A stretch of DNA of 12,425 bases from Chalciporus piperatus (GCA_038093975.1 JBBPTG010000455.1:1-12425), one strand, 5' to 3'; shown: positions 1-6,251, counted from the first letter of the stretch. Numbers and translations are program-made. Notes: generated by a model from the sequence alone, not told the origin.

Positions 1-34
1 CAGATACTACTCTGGAGTATTTTCATGTTATCTT

Positions 35-130
35 GACCAAATCAAGAGATTAATTCACGGTTATTGGACGGAAAATAATTTATTTTACATGGACTACAAC
101 TTTGCTTATATCAGCGGGAAGAACCAACCG
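35..130 (+). repeat. Core repeat 1, unit 1
   Basis: Opens with GACCAAATCAAG and closes with GCTTATATCAGCGGGAAG. In the shared frame it reads DQIKRLIHGYW early and NFAYISGKNQP late, then TGA directly after the core. It forms one open frame with core 8 of the preceding unit, 162 bp upstream, as seen at the other unit junctions. Confidence 0.9.
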
Positions 131-501
131 TGACATTAGCTTCAGTGAGAAAAGACATGAAGATATCAGTCAAGTGCCAGTGAGCGTAGCAAAGCATAGT
201 AGATCAAGCTGACCAGACAACCTGTTTCTCTAGACTACAAATACATAATCTCCATGAAAATAGCCTTGCGTTGACAGTACACCGGTTAAGGTTGGTCTCG
301 AGGTTAAAATGGTTAGGGAAGGGATCATCATTTCTCGTTTCTCGTTTCTTGGCAGGGAGTCTGGGGACTTTCACAGTCTGAGTGTTAGGGTTTAATCTAG
401 TCACATCAGGTGCTTTACTTCCCATCACACATCATATAACATTGAATGCGCAATACTCAAACTGATCAAAAACAAGCCAACAACTATTTTCGATATATTT
501 C
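131..501 (+). repeat. Linker and duplicated block A1, unit 1
   Basis: No gene. From about 233 the sequence is an imperfect duplicate of 1930-2190 in the same unit. Shared landmarks in order are ATCTCCA, AATAGCCTTGCGTTG, CCGGTTAAG, GTTAGGG, GAGTCTG, GTTAGGGTTT or its variant, ACATCAGGT and CAATACTC. A 7 bp TTTCTCG minisatellite (nearly three copies) sits at 331-350. The upstream linker has GTAGCAAAGCATAGTAGATC, matching GTGTAGCAGAGTGTAGTAGA before A2. Confidence 0.8.
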
Positions 502-597
502 GACCAAATCAAGACATTGTCTCACGGTTATTAGACAAACATAGACCAATTGACAATGATCTACAACTTTGCTTATGTAAGCGGGAAGAACCGACTG
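502..597 (+). repeat. Core repeat 2, unit 1
   Basis: GACCAAATCAAG to GCTTATGTAAGCGGGAAG. In the shared frame codon 11 is TAG where core 1 has TGG. Downstream the frame stays open through the GTGTAG motifs to a TAG near 684, about 46 codons in all between stops. Confidence 0.9.
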
Positions 598-629
598 CAA
601 TTCCAGTTGAAACAAGGAAAAATGCGAAA

Positions 630-706
630 TTCACTAGCAAAGTGTAGTCAAAGTGTAGCAAAAGTGCAGCAAAACTCCGACCACTAGCAACCATTAGCAA
701 CCATTA
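630..706 (+). repeat. GTGTAG motif run and CAACCATTAG repeats after core 2, unit 1
   Basis: CTAGCAAAGTGTAG, TCAAAGTGTAG and AAAAGTGCAG follow one another at roughly 11 bp spacing, then two copies of AGCAACCATT. Similar runs follow cores 5 and 6. Here the run ends abruptly at the start of the 1.02 kb segment, whereas after core 5 it continues into GCTCAAGGGTAG and an inverted copy of the motif. Confidence 0.75.
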
Positions 707-773
707 TAGGCCCTTTTTGTGAATGGGTTAGGTTCATAACAGGGTCATGATACCTCACGAATGCCAGAAACAC

Positions 774-814
774 CGAATCGCGCAATTCCGCGAATCACAA
801 AATTGCGTGATTCG
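774..814. repeat. Inverted repeat IR-a, unit 1
   Basis: Arms CGAATCGCGCAATT (774-787) and AATTGCGTGATTCG (801-814) match at 13 of 14 positions around a 13 nt spacer. The spacer contains a second CGAATCAC that pairs perfectly with GTGATTCG at 807-814, so two alternative hairpins are possible. Confidence 0.85.
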
Positions 815-937
815 TACCCCTCGAGGTTATTATACACAACCGTCGACGCATTCATAATTGTAATGTAAAAATCCGTATAGTACCATGTTGTAATCAAAGT
901 AGTACTAAAATTCTCGACGATAACGCCAAACCCCCCA

Positions 938-974
938 AACCGCGCAATTCCTGAAATTCCAGAATTGCGCGGTT
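938..974. repeat. Inverted repeat IR-b, unit 1
   Basis: Perfect 13 bp arms AACCGCGCAATTC (938-950) and GAATTGCGCGGTT (962-974) with an 11 nt spacer. This is the cleanest hairpin in the segment. Confidence 0.9.
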
Positions 975-1172
975 CGGCATGTCTGACGAAATGTCACATA
1001 CCATGTCCAAATTATAGGACATTTTTGCGAATGCACCTCACAATCCTGAACAACACCGAGTGACAACGCACAACCGATGGACAGCAAACTACATAACATA
1101 TATTTCCAAAATCAACATAAAATTGACTACAAGACTGTATGGTAATCGCAAAAGCGTGAGAACCCCAAAAGT

Positions 1173-1201
1173 GCGCAAAAACGAAATATTCAAAATTGCG
1201 C
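1173..1201. repeat. Inverted repeat IR-c, unit 1
   Basis: A shorter relative of IR-a and IR-b: arms GCGCAA (1173-1178) and TTGCGC (1196-1201) around a 17 nt spacer, followed by the same AATTGCGCG string found in IR-b. Confidence 0.6.
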
Positions 1202-1606
1202 GAAACAGCCCCGTAGAGGAAATTAATGGGGATTAGCAAAAAACGTCGCTGTCAAACAGGAAAAATAGCGTTGCGGCCTACTGTCTAAGCCATATGCCTA
1301 TCCGTAACATAGGAAATCTTGAGTATACATTCAGCTATACTTCTCTCACCAACATTCTCCGGAGATATTTAATTTCCGTCTCTCTATGAATAAATCTTTG
1401 TTTATTAAATTACATCTAAATATGAATTTTTCAAGTAGATAACCCCCTTGTGTGAGTGTCTGGAAATTACAATCTCATACCCCTTGACAACATTGTTTGA
1501 TCACTTTGTCGTCAAACTCACGCAAACACTCGCTATAATAATATTTCTTATTCTCCTGCTATAATTGAAGAATATCTGATTGTGAATCGTTGGTGATGTG
1601 TGCAGA

Positions 1607-1627
1607 CAACTTTGAGAGGCAAAGTTG
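1607..1627. repeat. Small inverted repeat, unit 1
   Basis: CAACTTTG, five bases, then CAAAGTTG: a perfect 8 bp stem with loop AGAGG. In unit 2 the left arm is CAACCTTG, which breaks one pair. There is no downstream T-run, so there is nothing to call it a terminator. Confidence 0.6.
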
Positions 1628-1690
1628 CTCAGTTTGAATGCTTTATCAACTCTGCACAACCTGCGTGTGTTCACCCATGGCGAACAATGA

Positions 1691-1702
1691 GATATGCATA
1701 TC
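1691..1702. repeat. 12 bp perfect palindrome, unit 1
   Basis: GATATGCATATC is its own reverse complement. It is unchanged in all four units (4927-4938, 8140-8151, 11374-11385) near the right edge of the core-free segment. A protein site is possible but unproven. Confidence 0.7.
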
Positions 1703-1744
1703 AGGTACAATCAGTCGTTGTGGTCAGTGTCTTCAAGTTATCTC

Positions 1745-1840
1745 GACCAAATCAAGGAATTGTCTCACGCTTATTAGACCAAAATAAATTCATTTGACAT
1801 GGACTATGACTTTGCTTATGTAAGCGGGAAGATCCAACCG
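1745..1840 (+). repeat. Core repeat 3, unit 1
   Basis: GACCAAATCAAG to GCTTATGTAAGCGGGAAG. It is the duplicate partner of core 1: it shares the TGA right after the core and a MDY-type lead-in to the FAYVSGK peptide. Codon 11 is TAG. Confidence 0.9.
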
Positions 1841-2190
1841 TGATATCAGACTGAGTGGCAAAAACATCAAATATATCAACAAATGTGTAGCAGAGTGTAG
1901 TAGACCACTTGCCACCAGAGTGTAACCATGACTACAACCATGAAATCTCCACGGAAATAGCCTTGCGTTGGCAGCCCACCGGTTAAGCTTGGTTTCGCGG
2001 TTAAAAATGTTAGGGGAGGGATTATCATTTCATGATCTCTGTTTGAGTCTGAGAGTTTCTCCAGTCTTAGGGTTAGTTTTTTATCTAGCCAGACATGAAT
2101 AATGTCATCTACACATCAGGTCACATGCAATACGCAATACTCGAACATTAACTTGCCAAATAATAGCAACAAGCATTTTCAAGCTAATTC
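1841..2190 (+). repeat. Linker and duplicated block A2, unit 1
   Basis: No gene. 1930-2190 is the partner of block A1. The TTCTCGG-type 14 bp stretch present in units 2 and 3 is missing here at about 2028-2031. It contains TTAGGGTTAG at 2067-2076 and a TGTGTAGCAGAGTGTAG linker near 1885. Confidence 0.8.
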
Positions 2191-2286
2191 AATCAAATCA
2201 AGAGCTACTCACATGATCATCAGACATAAATAGACCATAAGATCATGACGCATAACCTTGCTTACATAAGCGGGAAGAAACGACTA
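2191..2286 (+). repeat. Core repeat 4, unit 1
   Basis: The least canonical core: it starts AATCAAATCAAG and has CTTGCTTACATAAGCGGGAAG. The palindrome centre is CA instead of TG. Codon 13 is TAA. A short open frame begins at the ATG in codon 19. Confidence 0.85.
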
Positions 2287-2517
2287 CGATCCAAGTCTAA
2301 ACAAGAAAAACTGCGAAATTTACTAGCAAAGTGTAGTCAAGCGCTCCATCCAATGCTACATGAGATGTTTAATCCACAAGTCGACCAAATCAAGGAATTG
2401 TCCCACAGTCATTTTACCAGAACAAGTCATGTGACTATCAGCTACGACTTTGCTTATGTAAGCGGGAAGAATCGACCGCAATCTTGGCCTCAACCAGTCA
2501 AAGAAGAGTTTCATTAG
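2245..2517 (+). other. Small ORF across cores 4 and 5, probably not a gene
   Basis: A 90-codon ORF from the ATG in core 4 to a TAG at the start of the AGCAAAGTGTAG motif. It reads the core frame twice (AYISGKK near residue 8, AYVSGKN near residue 72). The ORF is present in all four units, but of five unit-specific changes three alter the amino acid (Ser to Arg, Lys to Thr, Ser to Ile) and two are silent, which shows no protein-level constraint. It is basic in its first third; no signal peptide, membrane segment or known domain is seen. The simplest reading is a chance frame through repeated DNA. Confidence 0.15.
2383..2478 (+). repeat. Core repeat 5, unit 1
   Basis: Starts exactly 192 bp after core 4, a distance kept in all units and divisible by three, so cores 4 and 5 share a frame. 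It reads DQIKELSHSHF and later YDFAYVSGKNRPQ with no stop. Confidence 0.9.
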
Positions 2518-2618
2518 CAAAGTGTAGTCAAAGTGTAGTGCAAGTGTAGGAAAACTCCGGCCACTAGCAACCATTAGCAACCATTAGCTCAAGGGTAGTT
2601 GTCTGCCTACACTTTGCT
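2516..2618. repeat. Long hairpin after core 5, unit 1
   Basis: AGCAAAGTGTAG (2516-2527) is the exact reverse complement of CTACACTTTGCT (2607-2618). Between them lie further GTGTAG motifs (a 22 bp extra stretch unique to this unit) and three ACCATTAGC-like repeats. Confidence 0.8.
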
Positions 2619-2665
2619 ACACAAGATTGAAATTTGCTTGAATTCACAAGTTTAACTTGCACGTC

Positions 2666-2761
2666 AACCAAATCAAGACATATTCTCACGCATCTTTAAC
2701 AAAAATAAACCATATGATCATCACGCACAACTTTGCTTATGTAAGCGGGAAAAACCAACCA
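2666..2761 (+). repeat. Core repeat 6, unit 1
   Basis: AACCAAATCAAG to GCTTATGTAAGCGGGAAA. The shared frame is open through the core and on to a TAG in the following GTGTAG run. It has the TTTCCCGC string on the minus strand. Confidence 0.9.
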
Positions 2762-2818
2762 CAATCTGAGTTGAAACACACAAAAAAGCGAAATTCACTA
2801 GCAAAGTGTAGCCAAGTG

Positions 2819-2901
2819 TAGTCAAGTGTAGCATAACTCTGGTCACTAGCGACCATTAGCTCAACGCTAGTCATTTGCCTACACTCCGCTACACTTGACT
2901 A
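2819..2901. repeat. Nested hairpin after core 6, unit 1
   Basis: Outer arms TAGTCAAGTGTAGC (2819-2832) and GCTACACTTGACTA (2888-2901) are perfect over 14 bp. Inside, ACTAGCG (2845-2851) pairs with CGCTAGT (2865-2871). The left arm belongs to a run of GTGTAG motifs starting at 2800. Confidence 0.85.
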
Positions 2902-2937
2902 GGATTTGCTTGAACTTACAAGTTGAATGCACAAGCC

Positions 2938-3033
2938 AATCAAATCAAGAAATATTTCCATGGTCATGAGACCAGATTGAATCACATGACCATCAGCTAC
3001 AACTTTGCTTATGTAAGCGGGAAAAACCAACTG
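2938..3033 (+). repeat. Core repeat 7, unit 1
   Basis: AATCAAATCAAG to GCTTATGTAAGCGGGAAA. The shared frame is open (NQIKKYFHGH, then YNFAYVSGKNQLQP) and ends at TGA just after the core. Confidence 0.9.
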
Positions 3034-3115
3034 CAACCTTGATCTCAACCGATCAAAGAAGCATTTCATTAGCAAAGTGTAGCCACTGTTACACAATGTA
3101 TTTCAAGCACACGTC

Positions 3116-3211
3116 GACCAAATCAAGGAATATGCTCACGGTCATTTAACAAACATAAACCATATGATCATGACGCACAACTTTGCTTATATTAGCGGGA
3201 AACATCGAGCC
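3116..3211 (+). repeat. Core repeat 8, unit 1
   Basis: GACCAAATCAAG to GCTTATATTAGCGGGAAA; 178 bp after core 7 in every complete unit. The shared frame is fully open and runs on into core 1 of unit 2. Confidence 0.9.
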
Positions 3212-3376
3212 CAAATTATAGCCAAAATAAAACACAGCACCAACATATACTACTCTGGAGTATTTTCATGTTATCTCGACCAAATCAAGAGATTATTTCA
3301 CGGTTATTGGGCGGAAAATAATTCATTTTACATGGACTACAACTTTACTTATATTAGCGGGAAGAACCAACCGTGA
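3164..3376 (+). other. Small ORF across cores 8 and 1, probably not a gene
   Basis: A 70-codon ORF crossing the unit 1/unit 2 junction, beginning MIMTHNFAYISGKH and ending NFTYISGKNQP. Equivalent ORFs lie at 6382-6594 and 9605-9817. It contains one full core-frame peptide (LDQIKRL to SGKNQP). No known domain is recognised. Its length reflects the 162 bp core spacing, which is a multiple of three. Confidence 0.15.
3278..3373 (+). repeat. Core repeat 1, unit 2
   Basis: Variant core: TTTACTTATATTAGCGGGAAG, where GCT has become ACT and the palindrome arm is degraded. It belongs to the diverged tract. Confidence 0.9.
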
Positions 3377-3745
3377 CATTAGCTTCAGTGAGAAAAGACA
3401 TGAAGATATCAGTCAAGTGAGTGTAGCAAAGCATAGTAGATCAAGCTGACCAGACAATCTTTTTCTCTAGACTACAAATACATAATCTCCATGAAAATAG
3501 CCTTGCGGACAACCCAATGCGGATAGAGTTGGTCCTGATTCAAAATGGTTTAAGGAAGGAATCGTAGTTTCTGATTTCTCGTTTCTCGTTTCTTGGAAGG
3601 GAGTCTGGGGATTTTCACGGTCTGAGTGTTAGAGTTTAATCTAGTCACATCAGGTGCTTTACTTCACATCACACATCATATAACATTCAATGTGTAATAC
3701 TCAAACTGATCAAAAACAAGCCAACAACTATTTTCAATATATTTC
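3374..3745 (+). repeat. Linker and block A1, unit 2 (diverged)
   Basis: No gene. 3506-3600 differs from the A1 of the other units at roughly a third of positions, with small indels, whereas the sequence on either side aligns well. This suggests a patch from a different repeat lineage. The TTTCTCG minisatellite is kept around 3575-3593. Confidence 0.75.
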
Positions 3746-3841
3746 GACCAAATCAAGATATCGTCTCACAGTTATTGGACAAAAATAGATCGATTGACAA
3801 TGATCTGCAACTTTGCTTATGTAAGCGGGAAGAACCAACTG
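3746..3841 (+). repeat. Core repeat 2, unit 2
   Basis: Codon 11 is TGG, so the shared frame is open here, unlike the TAG in units 1, 3 and 4. Codon 21 is TGC instead of TAC. Confidence 0.9.
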
Positions 3842-4013
3842 CAATTCCAGTTGAAACAAGGAAAAATGTGAAATTCACTCGCAAAGTGTAGTCAAAGTGT
3901 AGCAAAAGTGCAGCAAAACTCCGACCACTAGCAACCATTATAGGCCCTTTTTGTGAATGGGTTAGGTTCATAACAGGGTCATCATGATGATACCTCACGA
4001 ATGCCAGAAACAC

Positions 4014-4054
4014 CGAATCGCGCAAGTCCGCGAATCACAAAATTGCGTGATTCG
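4014..4054. repeat. Inverted repeat IR-a, unit 2
   Basis: The left arm has CAAGT in place of CAATT, with no matching change in the right arm, so the stem has one more mismatch than in unit 1. Confidence 0.8.
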
Positions 4055-4177
4055 TACCCCTCGAGGTTATTATACACAACCGTCGACGCATTCATAATTG
4101 TAATGTAAAAATCCGTATAGTACCATGTTGTAATCAAAGTAGTACTAAAATTCTCGACGATAACGCCAAACCCCCCA

Positions 4178-4214
4178 AACCGCGCAATTCCTGACATTCC
4201 AGAATTGCGCGGTT
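4178..4214. repeat. Inverted repeat IR-b, unit 2
   Basis: The 13 bp arms are intact; only the spacer changes (CTGACATTCCA). The sequence directly after the right arm is replaced compared with other units. Confidence 0.85.
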
Positions 4215-4980
4215 GCAATCTCGGCCAATATCATACCATGTCAAGTGCTATAGGACATTTTTGCGAATGCGCCTCACAATCCTGAACAACACCGAGTGAC
4301 AACGCACAACCGATGGACAGCAAACTACATAACATATATTTCCAAAATCAACATAAAATTGACTACAAGACTGTATGGTAATCGCAAAAGCGTGAGAACC
4401 CCAAAAGTGCGCAAAATCGAAATATTCAAAATTGCGCGAAACAGCCCCGTAGAGGAAATTAATGGGGATTAGCAAAAACGTCCGCTGTCGCTTGAGGAAA
4501 AAATAGCGTTGCGGCCTACTGTCTAAGCCATATGCCTATCCGTAACATAGGAAATCTTGAGTATACATTCAGCTACTTCTCTCACCAACATTCTCCGGAG
4601 CTATTTAATTTCTGTCTCTCTATGAATAAATCTGTGTTTATTAAATCACATCTAAATATGAATTTTTCAAGTAGATGACCCCCTTGTGTGAGTATCTGGA
4701 AATTACAATCTTGTACCCCTTGACAACGTTGTTTGATCACTTTGTTGTCAAACTCACGCAAACACTCGCTATAATAATATTTCTTATTCTTCTGCTATTA
4801 TTGAAGAATATCTGATTGTGAATCGTTGGTGATGTGTGCAGACAACCTTGAGAGGCAAAGTTGCTCAGTTTGGATGCTTTATCAACTCTGCACAACCTGC
4901 GTGTGTTCATCCATGGTGAACAATGAGATATGCATATCAGGTACAACCAGTCGTTGTGGTCAGTGTCTTCAAGTTATCTC

Positions 4981-5076
4981 GACCAAATCAAGGAATTGTC
5001 TCACGCTTATTGGACCAAAATAAATTCTTTTGACATGGACTATAAGTTTGCTTATGTAAGCGGGAAGAACCAACCG
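4981..5076 (+). repeat. Core repeat 3, unit 2
   Basis: Codon 11 is TGG, giving an open frame to the TGA after the core. Codon 22 is AAG instead of GAC. The right end matches the other units again, near the end of the diverged tract. Confidence 0.9.
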
Positions 5077-5440
5077 TGATATCAGACTGAGTGGCAAAAA
5101 CATCAAATATATCAACAAATGTGTAGCAGAGTGTAGTAGACCACTTGCCACCAGAGTGTAACCATGACTACAACCATGAAATCTCCACGGAAATAGCCTT
5201 GCGTTGGCAGCCCACCGGTTAAGCTTGGTTTCGCGGTTAAAAATGTTAGGGGAGGGATTATCATTTCTCGGTTCTCGGTTCATGATCTCTGTTTGAGTCT
5301 GAGAGTTTCTCCAGTCTTAGGGTTAGTTTTTTATCTAGCCAGACATGAATAATGTCATCTACACATCAGGTCACATGCAATATGCAATACTCGAACATTA
5401 ACTTGCCAAATAATAGCAACAAGCATTTTCAAGCTAATTC
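5077..5440 (+). repeat. Linker and block A2, unit 2
   Basis: No gene. Nearly identical to unit 3, including the 14 bp TTCTCGG repeat at about 5266-5281 that units 1 and 4 lack. Confidence 0.8.
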
Positions 5441-5536
5441 AATCAAATCAAGAGCTACTCACATGATCATCTGACATAAATAGACCATAAGATCATGACG
5501 CATAACCTTGCTTACATACGCGGGAAGAAACGACTA
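5441..5536 (+). repeat. Core repeat 4, unit 2
   Basis: Has a private A to C change at 5519 (CATACGCGGG) in the palindrome. Confidence 0.85.
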
Positions 5537-5632
5537 CGATCCAAGTCTAAACAAGAAAAACTGCGAAATTTACTAGCAAAGTGTAGTCAAGCGCTCCATC
5601 CAATGCTACATGAGATGTTTAATCCACAAGTC

Positions 5633-5728
5633 GACCAAATCAAGGAATTGTCCCACAGTCATTTTACCAGAACAAGTCATGTGACTATCAGCTACGACTT
5701 TGCTTATGTAAGCGGGAAGAATCGACCA
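5633..5728 (+). repeat. Core repeat 5, unit 2
   Basis: Same as unit 1 except for a silent CCG to CCA change in codon 32. Confidence 0.9.
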
Positions 5729-5765
5729 CAATCTTGGCCTCAACCAGTCAAAGAAGAGTTTCATT

Positions 5766-5846
5766 AGCAAAGTGTAGGAAAACTCCGGCCACTAGCAACC
5801 ATTAGCAACCATTAGCTCAAGGGTAGTTGTCTGCCTACACTTTGCT
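5766..5846. repeat. Long hairpin after core 5, unit 2
   Basis: Arms 5766-5777 and 5835-5846 (AGCAAAGTGTAG and CTACACTTTGCT). It lacks the 22 bp GTGTAG expansion of unit 1. Confidence 0.8.
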
Positions 5847-5893
5847 ACACAAGATTGAAATTTGCTTGAATTCACAAGTTTAACTTGCACGTC

Positions 5894-5989
5894 AACCAAA
5901 TCAAGACATATTCTCACACACCTTTAACAAAAATAAACCATATGATCATCACGCACAACTTTGCTTATGTAAGCGGGAAAAACCAACCG
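5894..5989 (+). repeat. Core repeat 6, unit 2
   Basis: Reads HTPLTK where unit 1 reads HASLTK; otherwise canonical, ending GCGGGAAAAACC. Confidence 0.9.
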
Positions 5990-6040
5990 CAATCTGAGTT
6001 GAAACACACAAAACAGCGAAATTCACTAGTAAAGTGTAGC

Positions 6041-6115
6041 CAAGTGTAGCATAACTCTGGTCACTAGCGACCATTAGCTCAACGCTAGTCATTTGCCTAC
6101 ACTCCGCTACACTTG
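6041..6115. repeat. Nested hairpin after core 6, unit 2
   Basis: One 10 bp GTGTAG copy is missing here, so the outer stem shrinks to 10 bp (6041-6050 with 6106-6115). The inner ACTAGCG/CGCTAGT pair is kept. Confidence 0.75.
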
Positions 6116-6155
6116 ACTAGGATTTGCTTGAACTTACAAGTTTAATGCACAAGCC

Positions 6156-6251
6156 AATCAAATCAAGAAATATTTCTATGGTCATGAGACCAGATTGAAT
6201 CACATGACCATCAGCTACAACTTTGCTTATGTAAGCGGGAAAAACCAACTG
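6156..6251 (+). repeat. Core repeat 7, unit 2
   Basis: Codon 8 is TAT instead of CAT, a variant shared with unit 3 but not unit 1. Confidence 0.9.

Larger units (their letters stand above)
707..1730. repeat. 1.02 kb core-free segment, unit 1
   Basis: This stretch separates cores 2 and 3 and contains no core. Its left edge is placed where alignment to the DNA after core 5 stops (after AGCAACCATTA), and its right edge where similarity to the DNA before core 1 resumes (TTATCTCGACC). It holds three inverted repeats with GCGCAATT/AATTGCGC arms, an internal imperfect duplication (703-775 and 1011-1070), an 8 bp stem at 1607-1627 and a 12 bp perfect palindrome at 1691-1702. I recognise no gene, RNA or transposon family in it, and it has no obvious terminal inverted repeats. 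It could be an old insertion or an original part of the unit. Confidence 0.75.
1..3243 (+). repeat. Tandem array unit 1 (3243 bp)
   Basis: First of four head-to-tail copies. The unit edge is arbitrary: it is set where the window begins, and the sequence CAGATACTACTCTGGAGTAT recurs, with one change, at 3244, then at 6462 and 9685. It holds eight 96 bp cores with first-codon positions 35, 502, 1745, 2191, 2383, 2666, 2938 and 3116, giving spacings 467, 1243, 446, 192, 283, 272, 178 and then 162 to the next unit. The first 2.5 kb closely matches units 3 and 4; the last 0.7 kb carries many private differences. No gene is supported anywhere in it. The family is not recognised; a satellite or macrosatellite of a eukaryote is the best inference. 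Confidence 0.95.
3941..4966. repeat. 1.02 kb core-free segment, unit 2
   Basis: Same content as in unit 1 but with scattered substitutions and a rewritten patch at about 4215-4253. Only one AGCAACCATTA copy precedes it. An extra 6 bp makes a perfect TCATCATGATGA palindrome at 3979-3990. No gene is seen; a minus-strand frame at 3982-4218 (78 codons) reads GIARFG twice because both inverted repeats share the same arm sequence. Confidence 0.75.

Noticed and set aside
509..700. Minus-strand ORF of 63 codons over core 2, with a hydrophobic stretch resembling a membrane segment
   Set aside because: It is the antisense of the core and GTGTAG run; hydrophobicity follows from the T-rich complement. 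No start context or homology.
938..974. Rho-independent terminator at IR-b
   Set aside because: The stem is strong but not followed by a T-run, and no upstream gene exists.
1012..1239. Minus-strand ORF of 75 codons in the core-free segment, present in all units (also 4248-4475, 7473-7688, 10696-10923)
   Set aside because: Unit differences are mostly amino-acid changing (for example Trp to Gly, Arg to Cys, Pro to Ala) and no domain is recognisable; it persists only because the DNA is duplicated.
1386..1400. AATAAA polyadenylation signal after TATG
   Set aside because: A single hexamer in AT-rich DNA with no associated coding region is not evidence of a transcript end.
1501..1710. Minus-strand ORF of 69 codons ending in the right part of the core-free segment, repeated in every unit
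   Set aside because: No known family, cysteine- and serine-rich chance-like composition, and it overlaps a palindrome and opposite-strand frames.
1..3243. rDNA intergenic spacer or a 5S, tRNA or spliced-leader gene cluster
   Set aside because: I looked for 5S-like and tRNA B-box-like strings and saw none convincing; the entire unit is visible and has no rRNA.
4969..5283. Longest minus-strand ORF (104 codons) in unit 2, over core 3 and A2
   Set aside because: Only this length in unit 2; shortened in unit 3 and broken in units 1 and 4, so not maintained.
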